DNA of 64,000 nt from Micrococcaceae bacterium Sec5.8 (GCA_039636775.1 CP143429.1:1240001-1304000), one strand, 5' to 3'. Shown: positions 25,866-36,050, counted from the first letter of the stretch. Notes: generated from the letters alone by a model not told the origin. Program-made: numbers and translations.

Positions 25866-27139
25866 GCGCCCTGCAGCCGGAAACAGCAGCCGCCGTTCCG
25901 CAGGACAGTGCCCTGCTCGAACGCGCCCGGGAACTCGACGCCGCCGATCCGCTCGCCGCCTTCCGCGCCCACTTCGTCGGCACCGGCACGGACCTGTCCT
26001 ATCTGGACGGCAACTCCCTGGGCCGGCCGCTCAAGCGCACCGTCACGGACATCAGCAGCTTCATCCAGGACAGCTGGGGTGGCAGGTTGATCCGCGGCTG
26101 GGACGAGGAATGGCTGGATTTGCCGCAATCCATCGGCGACCAGCTGGGCAGGGCCGTTCTCGGCGCCGCTGCCGGGCAGACCATCATCGCGGACTCCACC
26201 ACTGTGGTGCTCTACAAAATGATTCGGGCCGCCCTCGCCGCCGTCACGGACCCGGCGCGCACCGAAATCGTGCTGGACACCGAGAATTTCCCCACCGACC
26301 GTTACCTTGTCGAGGGCATCGCGCGCGAAGAAGGACTGACGCTGCGGTGGATCGACGCAGATCCCGCCTCCGGCGTCACCGTGGACCAGGTGCGGGCCGC
26401 CGCCGGCCCGGCCACCGCCGTCGTGGTCCTGAGCCAGATCGCCTACCGCTCCGGATATCTCGCCGACCTGCCGGCCATCACCGCTGCCGTGCACGACGCC
26501 GGCGCGCTGGTCGTGTGGGACCTGTGCCACTCCGCCGGGTCGGTGGAGATTGCCCTGGACGCCGCCGACGTCGACTTCGCCGCCGGCTGCACCTACAAAT
26601 ACCTCAACGGGGGACCGGGCTCGCCGGCGTTCGCCTATGTTAACGCCCGGCACCTGCCCGGCCTGCAGCAGCCGATCTGGGGCTGGATGGGCCGGAAGGA
26701 CGTCTTCGAGATGGGGCCCGGCTACGAGGCTGCCGCCGGGATCCGCGGTTTCCTCAGCGGCACTCCGGCAGTTTTCGGGATGCTCGCCATGCGCGGCACC
26801 CTGGACCTGCTCGAGGAAGTCGGCATGCCCGCGGTCCGGGACAAGTCACGGCTGCTGACCGCCTTCGCCGTCGAACTCCACGAGGCCTGGCTCGCCCCGG
26901 CAGGGGTCGAACTCTCAACCCCGCGGGAACCGGAACGGCGCGGCAGCCACATCACCGTGGACCACCCGGCGTTCCGGGAAATGACAGCCGCGCTCTGGGA
27001 CCAGGACGTCATCCCGGATTTCCGGGCGCCGCAGGGCCTCCGGATCGGGCTGTCCCCGCTGAGCACCTCCTTCACCGAGGTGTACCGGGGCATGGCCGCC
27101 ATCCGGGAACGGCTGCAGCCGGGCGGAGCCGGGAAGTAG
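25862..27139 (+). CDS. kynU: Kynureninase
   Basis: 425-aa PLP enzyme converting L-kynurenine to anthranilate and alanine. The Schiff-base lysine is K246 in TYKYLNGGPGSP, with WDLCHSAG (219-226) providing the PLP aspartate; the N-terminal YLDGNSLGRP and RGWDEEWLDLP motifs match the family. The ATG overlaps the kynA stop by 4 nt. The intervening pathway step, N-formylkynurenine hydrolysis (kynB), has no gene in this operon. The route would yield anthranilate for catabolism or reuse. Confidence 0.94.
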   Translation: MSALQPETAAAVPQDSALLERARELDAADPLAAFRAHFVGTGTDLSYLDGNSLGRPLKRTVTDISSFIQDSWGGRLIRGWDEEWLDLPQSIGDQLGRAVLGAAAGQTIIADSTTVVLYKMIRAALAAVTDPARTEIVLDTENFPTDRYLVEGIAREEGLTLRWIDADPASGVTVDQVRAAAGPATAVVVLSQIAYRSGYLADLPAITAAVHDAGALVVWDLCHSAGSVEIALDAADVDFAAGCTYKYLNGGPGSPAFAYVNARHLPGLQQPIWGWMGRKDVFEMGPGYEAAAGIRGFLSGTPAVFGMLAMRGTLDLLEEVGMPAVRDKSRLLTAFAVELHEAWLAPAGVELSTPREPERRGSHITVDHPAFREMTAALWDQDVIPDFRAPQGLRIGLSPLSTSFTEVYRGMAAIRERLQPGGAGK

Positions 27140-27326
27140 CAGGACCGGCCGTTTCGACAAGATTGGCGGCGTGCCGGTAAACTAGGCGTTGGATCCGGCT
27201 GCAGTCCGTGGCGGCTGGCTCTTGTTGTGTACAGGACATCCTCTCCTCGGAGGCGAACCACTTGGCGCAACACCCCCGGCAGTGAGTTACTGTTTCGGGC
27301 CTCACGGCACATCTCTAGGAGTTATC

Positions 27327-27596
27327 GTGGCACTTGAAGCCGCTGTAAAGCAGTCCATCATTCAGGATTTCGCAACGTCCGAGGGCGACACCGGTTCGCC
27401 GGAGGTCCAGGTTGCAGTCCTGACTCAGCGGATCAAGGATCTCACTGAGCACATGAAGGTGCACAAGCACGATTACCACACCCAGCGCGGTCTGCTGGCC
27501 ATGGTTGGTCGTCGCAAGCGCATGCTGACCTACCTCAAGAACACTGACATCACCCGCTACCGTGCGCTCATCGAGCGTCTCGGCCTGCGCCGCTAG
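27327..27596 (+). CDS. rpsO: 30S ribosomal protein S15
   Basis: 89-aa S15, exactly the usual length. It binds the central domain of 16S rRNA early in 30S assembly. Recognisable segments are [16 protein letters not shown] and [23 protein letters not shown] start with TAGGAG upstream. An approximately 140-nt leader precedes it. As in many bacteria it lies directly before pnp, separated by a hairpin terminator. Confidence 0.97.
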   Translation: MALEAAVKQSIIQDFATSEGDTGSPEVQVAVLTQRIKDLTEHMKVHKHDYHTQRGLLAMVGRRKRMLTYLKNTDITRYRALIERLGLRR

Positions 27597-27608
27597 TCAG
27601 CTCTAAGG

Positions 27609-27645
27609 GGCGGCCCCTTCCGGATCGGAAAGGGCCGCCTTCTTC
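27609..27645 (+). terminator. Terminator after rpsO
   Basis: A 13-bp stem with one mismatch (27609-27621 with 27627-27639) and a GGATC loop is followed by TTCTTC. It sits just after the rpsO stop and likely reduces read-through into pnp. Confidence 0.7.
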
Positions 27646-27843
27646 ACCAATAACTCAACAGGAGGATCAACCGCATCGCGCATTCGCGGTCTTCGGTAGT
27701 GACTTCCGGGAACGGCTTCAAGGATTGAAGCCCAGGCCCGTGGGTCTCGATCGATGACCGGGTGCAGTGCAGGCCAGCAGACAGACGCTGGACTGGGTTG
27801 ATGCGGCTGGGCTCCGTGAACCATGAAACGGAGGTGACTCTCT

Positions 27844-30090
27844 ATGGAGGGTCCCGAAATCCAGTTCTCAGAAGCAGTCATTGACAATGGCCGCTTCGGC
27901 AAGCGTGTAATCCGCTTTGAAACCGGCCGCCTTGCCAAGCAGGCAGCCGGCGCAGCGATGGTCTACCTCGACGAAGAGACCGCCCTGCTGTCCGCCACCA
28001 CCGCCGGAAAGCACCCGCGTGAAGGATTCGACTTCTTCCCGCTCACTGTCGACGTCGAAGAGCGCATGTACGCCGCCGGCCGGATCCCGGGCTCGTTCTT
28101 CCGCCGCGAGGGCCGCCCGTCCACGGAAGCAATCCTTGCCTGCCGCCTGATGGACCGCCCGCTGCGTCCGACCTTCGTCAAGGGCCTGCGCAACGAGGTC
28201 CAGATTGTCGTCACCGTGCTGTCCATCAACCCGGATGAGCTCTACGACGTCGTAGCGATCAACGCTTCCTCGATGTCCACCCAGCTCTCCGGCCTGCCGT
28301 TCTCCGGCCCGATCGGCGGCGTCCGCGTTGCCCTGATCGCCGACGAGCACGGTTCGCAGTGGGTCGCGTTCCCGAAGCACTCCCAGCTGGAGAACGCTGT
28401 CTTCAACATGGTCGTTGCCGGCCGCGTCAAGGATGACGACGTCGCCATCATGATGGTCGAAGCCGAAGCCACCGACAACTCCTGGAACCTCATCAAGGAA
28501 CAGGGCGCCACCGCCCCGACCGAAGAAGTTGTCTCGGAAGGACTCGAGGCGGCCAAGCCGTTCATCAAGGCCCTCTGCGACGCACAGTCGGACCTGGCAG
28601 CACGCGCCGCCAAGCCCACCGTTGAGTTCCCGGTTTTCCTGGACTACCAGGACGACGTCTACGCTGCTGTTCAGTCCGCTGCCGCCGCGAAGCTGACCGC
28701 TGTCTTCCAGATCGCCGACAAGCAGGAACGCGACACCGCGTCCGATGCGCTCAAGGACGAGGTCACCTCTTCCCTGGCAGGCCAGTTCGAGGGACGCGAG
28801 AAGGAGCTGTCCGCAGCGTTCCGTTCCGTCACCAAGCAGGTTGTGCGCCAGCGCATCCTCACGGACCAGATCCGCATCGACGGCCGCGGCCTGACGGACA
28901 TCCGCCAGCTCACCGCCGAGGTGGAAGTTCTGCCCCGCGTCCACGGCTCTGCCATCTTCGAACGCGGCGAGACCCAGATCATGGGTGTCACCACGCTGAA
29001 CATGCTCAAGATGGAACAGCAGATTGACTCGCTGTCTCCCGTGACGCGCAAGCGCTACATGCACAACTACAACTTCCCGCCGTACTCCACCGGCGAGACC
29101 GGCCGCGTCGGGTCCCCGAAGCGCCGCGAAATCGGCCACGGTGCTCTCGCAGAGCGCGCCATCATGCCGGTGCTGCCGTCCCGCGAGGAGTTCCCGTACG
29201 CCATCCGCCAGGTCTCTGAGGCTCTCAGCTCCAACGGTTCGACGTCGATGGGTTCGGTCTGCGCGTCCACGTTGTCCCTCCTCAATGCAGGTGTGCCGCT
29301 GAAGGCCGCCGTCGCCGGTATCGCCATGGGCCTGGTCTCCGACCAGGTTGACGGCCAGACCCGCTACGCCGCCCTGACCGATATCCTCGGCGCCGAAGAT
29401 GCTTTCGGTGACATGGACTTCAAGGTCGCCGGTACTGCTGAGTTCGTCACGGCCATCCAGCTGGACACGAAGCTTGATGGCATCCCGGCCTCGGTCCTGG
29501 CAGCCGCCCTGAAGCAGGCCCGCGAAGCGCGCCTGCATATCCTGGACGTCCTGAACTCCGCAATCGACACCCCGGACGAGCTCTCCGAGTTCGCGCCGCG
29601 TGTCATCGCGGTCAAGATCCCGGTTGACAAGATCGGCGAGGTCATCGGCCCGAAGGGCAAGATGATCAACCAGATCCAGGAAGACACCGGCGCCGACATC
29701 TCGATCGAGGACGACGGAACGGTCTACATTGGCGCCACGAACGGCCCGTCTGCCGACGCAGCACGGTCCGCCATCAACGCCATCGCCAACCCGCAGATCC
29801 CGGAAATCGGCGAGCGCTACCTGGGTACGGTCGTCAAGACCACCACCTTCGGTGCCTTCGTGTCCCTGACTCCGGGCAAGGACGGTCTGCTGCACATCTC
29901 CGAGCTGCGCAAGATCGCCGGCGGCAAGCGCGTGGACAACGTCGATGACGTCGTCTCCGTCGGCCAGAAGATCCAGGTGGAAATCACCAAGATCGACGAC
30001 CGCGGCAAGCTCTCCCTCTCGCCCGTGGTGGCTGACGAGGCAGGCTCCGAAAGCGCCGACGCTGAGGTCTCCCTGGAGTCCGCAGAGTAG
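27844..30090 (+). CDS. pnp: Polynucleotide phosphorylase (PNPase)
   Basis: 748-aa PNPase, the phosphorolytic 3'-5' exoribonuclease and NDP polymerase. Two RNase PH domains are visible (N-terminal [21 protein letters not shown]; second core beginning [18 protein letters not shown] and [20 protein letters not shown]), followed by a KH domain ([20 protein letters not shown]) and an S1 domain ([18 protein letters not shown]). A near-perfect GGAGGTGA lies 7 nt before the ATG. The approximately 200-nt leader after the rpsO terminator contains no gene and could carry the autoregulatory region known for pnp in other bacteria. Confidence 0.97.
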   Translation: MEGPEIQFSEAVIDNGRFGKRVIRFETGRLAKQAAGAAMVYLDEETALLSATTAGKHPREGFDFFPLTVDVEERMYAAGRIPGSFFRREGRPSTEAILACRLMDRPLRPTFVKGLRNEVQIVVTVLSINPDELYDVVAINASSMSTQLSGLPFSGPIGGVRVALIADEHGSQWVAFPKHSQLENAVFNMVVAGRVKDDDVAIMMVEAEATDNSWNLIKEQGATAPTEEVVSEGLEAAKPFIKALCDAQSDLAARAAKPTVEFPVFLDYQDDVYAAVQSAAAAKLTAVFQIADKQERDTASDALKDEVTSSLAGQFEGREKELSAAFRSVTKQVVRQRILTDQIRIDGRGLTDIRQLTAEVEVLPRVHGSAIFERGETQIMGVTTLNMLKMEQQIDSLSPVTRKRYMHNYNFPPYSTGETGRVGSPKRREIGHGALAERAIMPVLPSREEFPYAIRQVSEALSSNGSTSMGSVCASTLSLLNAGVPLKAAVAGIAMGLVSDQVDGQTRYAALTDILGAEDAFGDMDFKVAGTAEFVTAIQLDTKLDGIPASVLAAALKQAREARLHILDVLNSAIDTPDELSEFAPRVIAVKIPVDKIGEVIGPKGKMINQIQEDTGADISIEDDGTVYIGATNGPSADAARSAINAIANPQIPEIGERYLGTVVKTTTFGAFVSLTPGKDGLLHISELRKIAGGKRVDNVDDVVSVGQKIQVEITKIDDRGKLSLSPVVADEAGSESADAEVSLESAE

Positions 30091-30104
30091 TCTTTCCAAA
30101 CACA

Positions 30105-30142
30105 GCAGCAGGGCCGGTGGATTCATCCTCCGGCCCTGCTGC
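30105..30142 (+). terminator. Terminator after pnp
   Basis: A 13-bp perfect stem (30105-30117 with 30130-30142) is extended by GGA/TCC after a T-T mismatch, with a TTCA loop. The downstream U-tract is weak (GTTAAAGG). Confidence 0.65.
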
Positions 30143-30199
30143 CGTTAAAGGCAGGTAGGATTGCAGGCAGATTTGGCATGGAACAATTGAAAGGCTTTG

Positions 30200-31543
30200 A
30201 TGACTGTCGTCCCCCTGCCGCTTGAGCAGAACCAGCACGCTGATACCCTGATCCACGGCGCCGACGGCGGTTCCGAGGTGCGCCGGTCGGTCCTGCCCGG
30301 CGGCGTCCGCGTGCTGACCGAGGCCATGCCGGGGCAGCGCTCGGCCACCATCGGCTTCTGGGTCGGTGTCGGCTCCCGCGACGAGGCACCCGGGCAGCAC
30401 GGGTCCACCCACTTCCTGGAACATCTCCTGTTCAAAGGCACCAAGCGGCGCACCGCCCTGGAGATCGCCTCGGCCTTCGACGAAGTCGGCGGGGAATCCA
30501 ACGCCGCCACGGCCAAGGAAAGCACCTGCTACTTCGCCCGCGTCCTGGATACGGACCTGCCGATGGCCATCGACGTCATCGCGGACATGATCACGGGCGC
30601 CGTGCTGGACCCGCAGGAAATGGAGCAGGAACGCGACGTCATCCTCGAGGAGATCGCGATGGACAGCGATGACCCCACCGACGTTGCCCACGAACACTTC
30701 GTCGCCGCCGTGCTGGGCACCCACCCGCTCGGCCGTCCGATCGGCGGCACCCCGGACGCCATCCGCGCCGTCGCCCGCGACTCCGTCTGGGACCACTACC
30801 GCCGCTACTACCGCCCGGACGAGCTCGTCATCACCGCCGCCGGCGGACTGGACCACGACGTCGTCTGCGGACTCGTCGTCGATGCCCTGCATTCCGCCGG
30901 TTGGAGCCTCGAGCCCGAGGCCGCGCCGGTGCAGCGCCGCTCCACCGACCGTGCGGCTATCACCGGCACCGCAGGACTGCAGGTGGTCAAGCGGCCGGTG
31001 GAACAGGCCAACATCATCATGGGCTGCCCCACCATCGTCGCTACCGACGACCGCCGCTTCGTCATGAGCGTGCTCAATGCAGTGTTGGGCGGCGGCATGT
31101 CCTCCCGGCTGTTCCAGGAGGTCCGGGAGAAGCGCGGCCTCGTCTATTCGACCTACTCTTTCGCTTCTTCCTACGCCGACGCCGGTTACTTCGGCATGTA
31201 CGCCGGCTGCACGCCGTCGAAAGTCCGGCAGGTGCTGGACCTCCTCGGCGCCGAACTGGACAACCTCGCCGGTGGCGGCATTTCCGAGGAGGAACTGCGC
31301 AAAGCCGTCGGGCAGTTGTGCGGCGGCATTGTGCTGGCCCTGGAGGACACCGGGTCGCGGATGTCCCGCCTGGGCCGGGCCGAACTGGTGTCCGGTGAAT
31401 ACCAGGACATCGACGAAACCCTGCGTCAGATCAAGGCTGTCACCGCCGCCGAAGTCCAGACGCTGGCCCGCGAACTCGCGGCCGCCCCGCGGACCGTCAC
31501 GGTGGTCGGCCCCTTTGAGGAAACCGAGACGTTCGGGCTCTGA
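30200..31543 (+). CDS. M16 family zinc peptidase (processing-peptidase type)
   Basis: 447-aa single-chain M16 metallopeptidase. The inverted zinc motif HFLEH is at 71-75 with the third ligand Glu in ERDVILEEI (near 150); the C-terminal half has the R/Y substrate-binding region (SSRLFQEVREKRGLVYSTYS). Members such as B. subtilis MlpA and mitochondrial processing peptidase cleave leader peptides or small proteins; the location right after pnp is common in Gram-positives. ATG at 30200 with AAAGG upstream; a TTG one codon earlier is in frame. Confidence 0.92.
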   Translation: MTVVPLPLEQNQHADTLIHGADGGSEVRRSVLPGGVRVLTEAMPGQRSATIGFWVGVGSRDEAPGQHGSTHFLEHLLFKGTKRRTALEIASAFDEVGGESNAATAKESTCYFARVLDTDLPMAIDVIADMITGAVLDPQEMEQERDVILEEIAMDSDDPTDVAHEHFVAAVLGTHPLGRPIGGTPDAIRAVARDSVWDHYRRYYRPDELVITAAGGLDHDVVCGLVVDALHSAGWSLEPEAAPVQRRSTDRAAITGTAGLQVVKRPVEQANIIMGCPTIVATDDRRFVMSVLNAVLGGGMSSRLFQEVREKRGLVYSTYSFASSYADAGYFGMYAGCTPSKVRQVLDLLGAELDNLAGGGISEEELRKAVGQLCGGIVLALEDTGSRMSRLGRAELVSGEYQDIDETLRQIKAVTAAEVQTLARELAAAPRTVTVVGPFEETETFGL

Positions 31544-31607
31544 CCGGCTCCCGCCGGGCGCCAGCGGTTTACCAACCGTCCGTCCCGCCGCCGTCCCGCT
31601 GCCTTTA

Positions 31608-31631
31608 CATTCCGCCCGGCCCGGCGGAATG
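31608..31631 (+). terminator. Hairpin after the M16 peptidase gene
   Basis: A perfect 9-bp stem CATTCCGCC/GGCGGAATG with a CGGCCC loop lies 64 nt after the M16 stop and 38 nt before the next ATG. No U-tract follows, so an operator role is equally possible. Confidence 0.4.
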
Positions 31632-31669
31632 ATTAGGGCAGGGGCACGGGAGCCTACTCGGAAGGACGC

Positions 31670-32155
31670 ATGGAGCGGGAACTGCCAGGCAGCGCACCCG
31701 AGGCGCTTGAGGCGTTCCTCGGGCAGTGGAGCGGAACCACCCAGTGGGAAGCCACGGCGTGGGGGCCGGCCAGGACCGCTGCGGCCGGGGTCGTGTTTGC
31801 CCGCGCCGCCGCCGGCCTCGCTGTGACCATGAGCTACCGCCACACCGAGTCCGATGGTTCCCGGACCGACGGTATCGGCGTCTTTACGATGGACCCGGGC
31901 CGCCCCGACACCCTGTGGTACCACGTCAACAGCATGGGACTGCCGCCGGAGGCGCCTGCCAGGGCAAGCTGGCAGGGCGGAACCCTGACCATTGAACGGC
32001 GCAGCGACCGCGGCACCGCCCGCCACACCCTGACCGTAACCGACGGTCTGTTTACGCACGCTGCAGGCTTACGGCTGGGCCATGCCAGCGGATTCATTCC
32101 TTTCATGACCACCCTGTGCCGCCGGGTCGCGAACCCGGCGCCTGGTCCTGCCTGA
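31670..32155 (+). CDS. DUF1579-like hypothetical protein
   Basis: 161-aa soluble protein starting EALEAFLGQWSGTTQWEATAW, the GxWxG-type opening seen in DUF1579 and similar lipocalin-like beta-barrel proteins. Later strands include GVFTMDPGRPDTLWYHVNS and GTLTIERRSDRGTARHTLTV. The role is unknown; such proteins may bind small hydrophobic ligands. GGAAGGA precedes the ATG closely (3-nt spacing). It is probably monocistronic, since a strong promoter follows for the next operon. Confidence 0.65.
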   Translation: MERELPGSAPEALEAFLGQWSGTTQWEATAWGPARTAAAGVVFARAAAGLAVTMSYRHTESDGSRTDGIGVFTMDPGRPDTLWYHVNSMGLPPEAPARASWQGGTLTIERRSDRGTARHTLTVTDGLFTHAAGLRLGHASGFIPFMTTLCRRVANPAPGPA

Positions 32156-32274
32156 CCGCAGCCCCGGGCCACCTCCTTGACGGCAGTTTTCCTGCCCTGC
32201 GTGGTGCGCTGCTGCGCTTTTGCGCACCAACCGTGATCCATCGGCCGTGAGCCAGCACGCGACCCTTCAAACCG

Positions 32275-32303
32275 TTGACACGTGGCGACGTGCGCCCTAG
32301 ATT
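32275..32303 (+). promoter_or_regulatory. Near-consensus promoter of the transporter/CoA-ligase operon
   Basis: Perfect -35 TTGACA (32275-32280) and -10 TAGATT (32298-32303) are separated by the ideal 17 nt, 79 nt before the livJ-like GTG. Overlapping and downstream of the -10 is AGATT-TACTGT-AATCT, a short inverted repeat that could be an operator for the operon's TetR protein. Confidence 0.7.
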
Positions 32304-32381
32304 TACTGTAATCTGAATCACCTTTCAGGTTCTACTCAGATCTCCTGTCGGATTTCGTGGATTCTCACCGAAAGGCATCCC

Positions 32382-33578
32382 GTGAAGGATACAAAGAAGT
32401 TCCTGATGGCCGCCGTCATGGCCACCGGACTGGCCCTCAGCGCCTGCGCGCCCACCGCCGGCAGTGCGGCGCCGGCGGAATCGGGCGGCACCAAGGCTGC
32501 CGAGCCGGTCAACGTCGGCATCATCTATTCCAAAACCGGACCCCTCGCGGCCTACGGCGCCACATACTATGAGGGACTGCAGGCCGGCATCGACTACGCC
32601 ACCGGCGGCACCGGGGAAATCAACGGCGCCAAGATCAACCTCACGTACGCCGACGACGGCGGCGACCCGGATAAGGCTGTCACAGCCGCCAAGGACCTGA
32701 TCGGCAAGGGCTACAAGATCATTGGCGGCACGGTCGTCTCAGGCATTGCGCTCAAGCTGTCCGAGCAGGCGGCACAAAACAAGGTGCTCTACATCTCCGG
32801 GCCGGCCGCCACCGACGCCATCCAGGGCATCAACAAGTACACCTTCCGCTCGGGCCGCCAGAGCCTGCAGGACGTGGCAACTGCCGGTACCTTCATCGAC
32901 ACCAAAGGCAAGAAGGTCGTCGTCTTCGCACAGGACAACGCGTTCGGCCAGGGCAACGTGGCGGCCGTCAAGGCCGTGCTCGGAGCCAAGGGCGCCACGG
33001 TCGAGGCCGTCCTGGTCCCGGACGGCCAGGAACTCACCCCCTTCGCCCGGCAACTCATCGATGCGAAGCCGGACATGGTCTTCGTCGCCTGGGCCGGGGC
33101 AACATCCGGCACCATGTGGCAGACCCTCAGCCAGCAGGGCGCCTTCGACGCCGCGCCGATCGTCACCGGTCTCGGCGATGCCGCCACCTTCAGCGCCTAC
33201 GGCGAAGCCACCGCCAAAATCAGTTTCCTGAACCATTACTTCCCGGGAGCCGCCGGCACCGAGGTGGAGAAGAAGATGATCGCCGCGGTCGAGAAGGCGG
33301 GCGGGAAGGCTGACCTTTTCACCCCCGACGGCTTTGTTGCCGGCCAGATGATTGCCCGGGCCATCAAGGAGGGCGGCTCGGACGCCGACGCGATGGTCAA
33401 GGCCCTGGAGGGCTACAGCTTCGACGGGCCCAAGGGCAAAGAGACAGTCCGCGCCTCGGACCACGCCCTGGTCCAGGACATGTACCAGGCCAAGCTCGTC
33501 CAGACCGGCGGCACGTGGGCGCCGGAGCTCATCAAAGTGGTGCCGGGCGGGACGGTCGCCCCGCCGGAGAAGAAATAA
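32382..33578 (+). CDS. livJ: Branched-chain-type ABC transporter substrate-binding lipoprotein
   Basis: 398-aa periplasmic-binding-type protein anchored as a lipoprotein: signal peptide with lipobox LSAC (Cys22). The body matches the leucine/isoleucine/valine-binding (Peripla_BP_6) fold: VGIIYSKTGPLAAYGATYYEG, then INLTYADDGGDPDKAV. The family also binds aromatic acids, amides and urea, and the ligase downstream makes a carboxylic acid plausible. GTG start with GAAAGG upstream. First gene of an eight-gene operon; it is followed by a 44-nt gap before the ATPase genes. The gene symbol denotes family only. Confidence 0.9.
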   Translation: MKDTKKFLMAAVMATGLALSACAPTAGSAAPAESGGTKAAEPVNVGIIYSKTGPLAAYGATYYEGLQAGIDYATGGTGEINGAKINLTYADDGGDPDKAVTAAKDLIGKGYKIIGGTVVSGIALKLSEQAAQNKVLYISGPAATDAIQGINKYTFRSGRQSLQDVATAGTFIDTKGKKVVVFAQDNAFGQGNVAAVKAVLGAKGATVEAVLVPDGQELTPFARQLIDAKPDMVFVAWAGATSGTMWQTLSQQGAFDAAPIVTGLGDAATFSAYGEATAKISFLNHYFPGAAGTEVEKKMIAAVEKAGGKADLFTPDGFVAGQMIARAIKEGGSDADAMVKALEGYSFDGPKGKETVRASDHALVQDMYQAKLVQTGGTWAPELIKVVPGGTVAPPEKK

Positions 33579-33622
33579 CCCGCCCACCGCTTCCGTAGAC
33601 CGGCCAAAGACGAAGGATCCGA

Positions 33623-34387
33623 ATGAATTCCCCAGCCCTGCCCGCCTTGGCGGTCGACGGCCTCGGTCTGCAGATCGGCGGTGCGCGCATCCTCCAGGAT
33701 GTGGGCTTCGCCATCGGCGCCGGCGAAATGGTCGGCGTGATCGGCCCCAACGGTGCCGGCAAGACCACGTTGTTCAACCTGATTTCCGGTGTCATGCGGC
33801 CCACGGCGGGCAGCATCACGCTGAACGGCAGGGAGATCACGGCCGCGCCCATCCATCGCCGGGCCAAGGCAGGGCTGGGCCGGACCTTCCAGACCTCGAA
33901 CCTCTTTCCCCGGCTCAGCGTGCTGGAAAACGTCCGGCTCGCCGCCCAGGCCAAAATTGGCGGCAGTTTCAGCCTGCTGCGCTTCCCGTCCGCCTCGGAT
34001 GACGCCACCCGGATTGCCCGCGGCACCATCGCGGAAGTCGGGCTTACCAGCCAGCTGACGACGGCGGCCGGGGACCTCTCGCACGGCGAAAAGCGCAAGG
34101 TGGAGATCGCCGTCCTGCTGGCGACGGACCCCGCCGTCGTGCTCCTGGATGAGCCGATGGCCGGGGTGGCGTCGGGGGACGTCCCGTCCCTCACCGCGAT
34201 CATCGCGGGACTGCACCGGGACCGTGGCTGCACCGTGATGATGGTGGAGCACCACATGGACGTGGTTCTGGGTCTCGTGGACCGGGTGGCCGTGATGCAT
34301 CACGGCAGCCTGCTCGCCCTGGACAGCCCCGAGGCCGTGATGTCGGACCCGACAGTACAGAGTGCCTACCTTGGAGAACCCGTATGA
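33623..34387 (+). CDS. livG: ABC transporter ATP-binding protein, LivG type
   Basis: 254-aa ATPase of a branched-chain-type importer. Walker A GPNGAGKTT is at 41-49, Walker B VVLLDEPMAGV near 170, and the signature is LSHGEKRKVEIA (a LivG-typical variant of LSGGQ). It pairs with the LivF-type ATPase encoded next, its stop overlapping that ATG by 4 nt. The ligand is set by the binding protein rather than by this subunit. Confidence 0.92.
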   Translation: MNSPALPALAVDGLGLQIGGARILQDVGFAIGAGEMVGVIGPNGAGKTTLFNLISGVMRPTAGSITLNGREITAAPIHRRAKAGLGRTFQTSNLFPRLSVLENVRLAAQAKIGGSFSLLRFPSASDDATRIARGTIAEVGLTSQLTTAAGDLSHGEKRKVEIAVLLATDPAVVLLDEPMAGVASGDVPSLTAIIAGLHRDRGCTVMMVEHHMDVVLGLVDRVAVMHHGSLLALDSPEAVMSDPTVQSAYLGEPV

Positions 34388-35178
34388 GCACCGCCGCGGA
34401 CAACCGGCCGATCCTCAGAATTGCAGGGCTCAACGCCCACATCTCCGGTCAACAGGTCGTGGAGGACGTCTCCTTCACGGTCCCGGCCACCGGCATCACC
34501 GCGCTCCTGGGCCGCAACGGCGTCGGAAAGACCAGCACCATCAAGGCCATCATCGGCTTGATCGACCGCACGGGCGCCATAGAGCTCGACGGCATGCGGA
34601 TCGACAAGGAACCGACGTTCAGGATCATTCAACGCGGTGTGGGCTACGTCCCCGAGGACCGCGAAGTGTTTTCAAAGCTCACCGTGGCGGAGAACCTCCG
34701 TCTCGCCGAACGCGACGCGGCACCCCGGCGCCAGCTCGTTGAAGAACTCTTTCCGGACTTGCTGGCCCGTTCCGCCCAAATGGCGGGAACCCTGTCCGGC
34801 GGCCAGCAGCAGATGGTCTCCCTGGCGCGTGCGCTGCTCAACACCAATAAGATCCTGCTGGTCGATGAACCCACCAAGGGCCTGGCCCCAAAAATCGTCG
34901 CCGAGGTCGCCGAGACCCTCGCCGAGGCCGCCCGGACCGTCCCCATCCTTCTGGTCGAGCAGAACCTGCACGTCGTCCGCCAGCTCGCCGGCGGCGCAGT
35001 GGTCCTCTCCGGCGGCCGGGTGGTCCACACCGGCAGCGCCCTGGCATTCCTCGAGGATGCGGAGCTCACCCAGCGCTTGCTGGGTGTGTCCAGCGACGCC
35101 GCTCCAGCCGGACACCCAGCCGGACACCCAGCCGGAGAACCGGCCGGACAAGCCGCCGGGACAGGCGCCGCCCTGTGA
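34384..35178 (+). CDS. livF: ABC transporter ATP-binding protein, LivF type
   Basis: 264-aa second ATPase of the importer. Walker A GRNGVGKTS (43-51), signature LSGGQQQM, Walker B ILLVDEPTKGLAP. The last about 25 residues form a repetitive AGHPAGHPAGEPAG tail encoded by 12-bp DNA repeats (around 35107-35150), absent from typical LivF proteins. It overlaps both neighbours by 4 nt. Confidence 0.92.
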   Translation: MSTAADNRPILRIAGLNAHISGQQVVEDVSFTVPATGITALLGRNGVGKTSTIKAIIGLIDRTGAIELDGMRIDKEPTFRIIQRGVGYVPEDREVFSKLTVAENLRLAERDAAPRRQLVEELFPDLLARSAQMAGTLSGGQQQMVSLARALLNTNKILLVDEPTKGLAPKIVAEVAETLAEAARTVPILLVEQNLHVVRQLAGGAVVLSGGRVVHTGSALAFLEDAELTQRLLGVSSDAAPAGHPAGHPAGEPAGQAAGTGAAL

Positions 35179-36050
35179 GTACCGTCATCCTGCTGCTCTT
35201 CACCGGCCTGGGTCTGGGTGCCCTGTACTTCCTCGTGGCCGCCGGCCTGTCGCTGATCTACGGGCTCATGGGCGTCCTGAATTTCGCGCACGGTGCGTTC
35301 CTCACCCTCGGCGCCTTTACCGGCTGGGAACTTGCCCGCCGCACCGGTTCGGACAACTGGGGGACATTCCTGCTGTCCCTGCTGGTCGGGGCCGCCGCCG
35401 GGGCAGCCTTCGCCGCCTTCACCGAGTTCGTCCTGATCCGGCGGCTGTACCAGCGGCACATCGAGCAGGTGCTCATCACGGTGGGCCTCTCCCTCGCCGC
35501 AGTTGCCCTCTTTGACGGCATCTGGGGCACGGATCCGGTGTTCATTCAGGGACCTGCCTGGTTCAAGGACACCACCGAGATCCTGGGCGCCCGCGTCCCC
35601 AACGACCGGTTCGTCTGTATCATCGCCGCGGTGCTGGTGCTGCTGGCCCTCGTGTTCTTCCTGAAGAACACCCGGTACGGCATGATCATCCGGGCCGGCG
35701 TGGAAAACCGCTCCATGGTGACGGCCCTCGGCATCGACGTCCGGAAAGCCTTCACCCTCGTCTTTACCATCGGCGGTGCCGCCGCTGGGCTGGGCGGGGT
35801 CCTGGCCTCGCACTACTTTGGCTACGTCTCCCCGATGTTGGGCGGCTCGCTGCTGATCTTCGCCTTCATCGTCACCGTGATCGGCGGGCTGGGCTCGCTG
35901 ACCGGAGCGGCCATAGCCGCCGTCGCCGTTGCCGTCCTGCAGCAGTTCGCCAACTTCTACCTGGGCGGCACCGGCGACTTTGTCGTGGTGCTCGCCTTGG
36001 CGCTCGTGCTGCTGTTCCGTCCCACCGGCCTGCTCGGGAGAACCTCATGA
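35175..36050 (+). CDS. livH: ABC transporter permease, LivH type
   Basis: 291-aa integral membrane permease with about eight hydrophobic segments. Family features are GLSLIYGLMGVLNFAHGAF near the N-terminus and GLGGVLASHYFGYVSPMLG with VTVIGGLGSLTGA in the C-terminal half (the EAA-like coupling region). It forms the translocation pore with the LivM-type permease. GTG start overlapping the previous TGA by 4 nt. Confidence 0.92.
   Translation: MSTVILLLFTGLGLGALYFLVAAGLSLIYGLMGVLNFAHGAFLTLGAFTGWELARRTGSDNWGTFLLSLLVGAAAGAAFAAFTEFVLIRRLYQRHIEQVLITVGLSLAAVALFDGIWGTDPVFIQGPAWFKDTTEILGARVPNDRFVCIIAAVLVLLALVFFLKNTRYGMIIRAGVENRSMVTALGIDVRKAFTLVFTIGGAAAGLGGVLASHYFGYVSPMLGGSLLIFAFIVTVIGGLGSLTGAAIAAVAVAVLQQFANFYLGGTGDFVVVLALALVLLFRPTGLLGRTS

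Noticed and set aside
27868..30126. A 752-codon open frame antisense to pnp
   Set aside because: Shadow of the strongly biased pnp gene; no domain, no ribosome-binding site.
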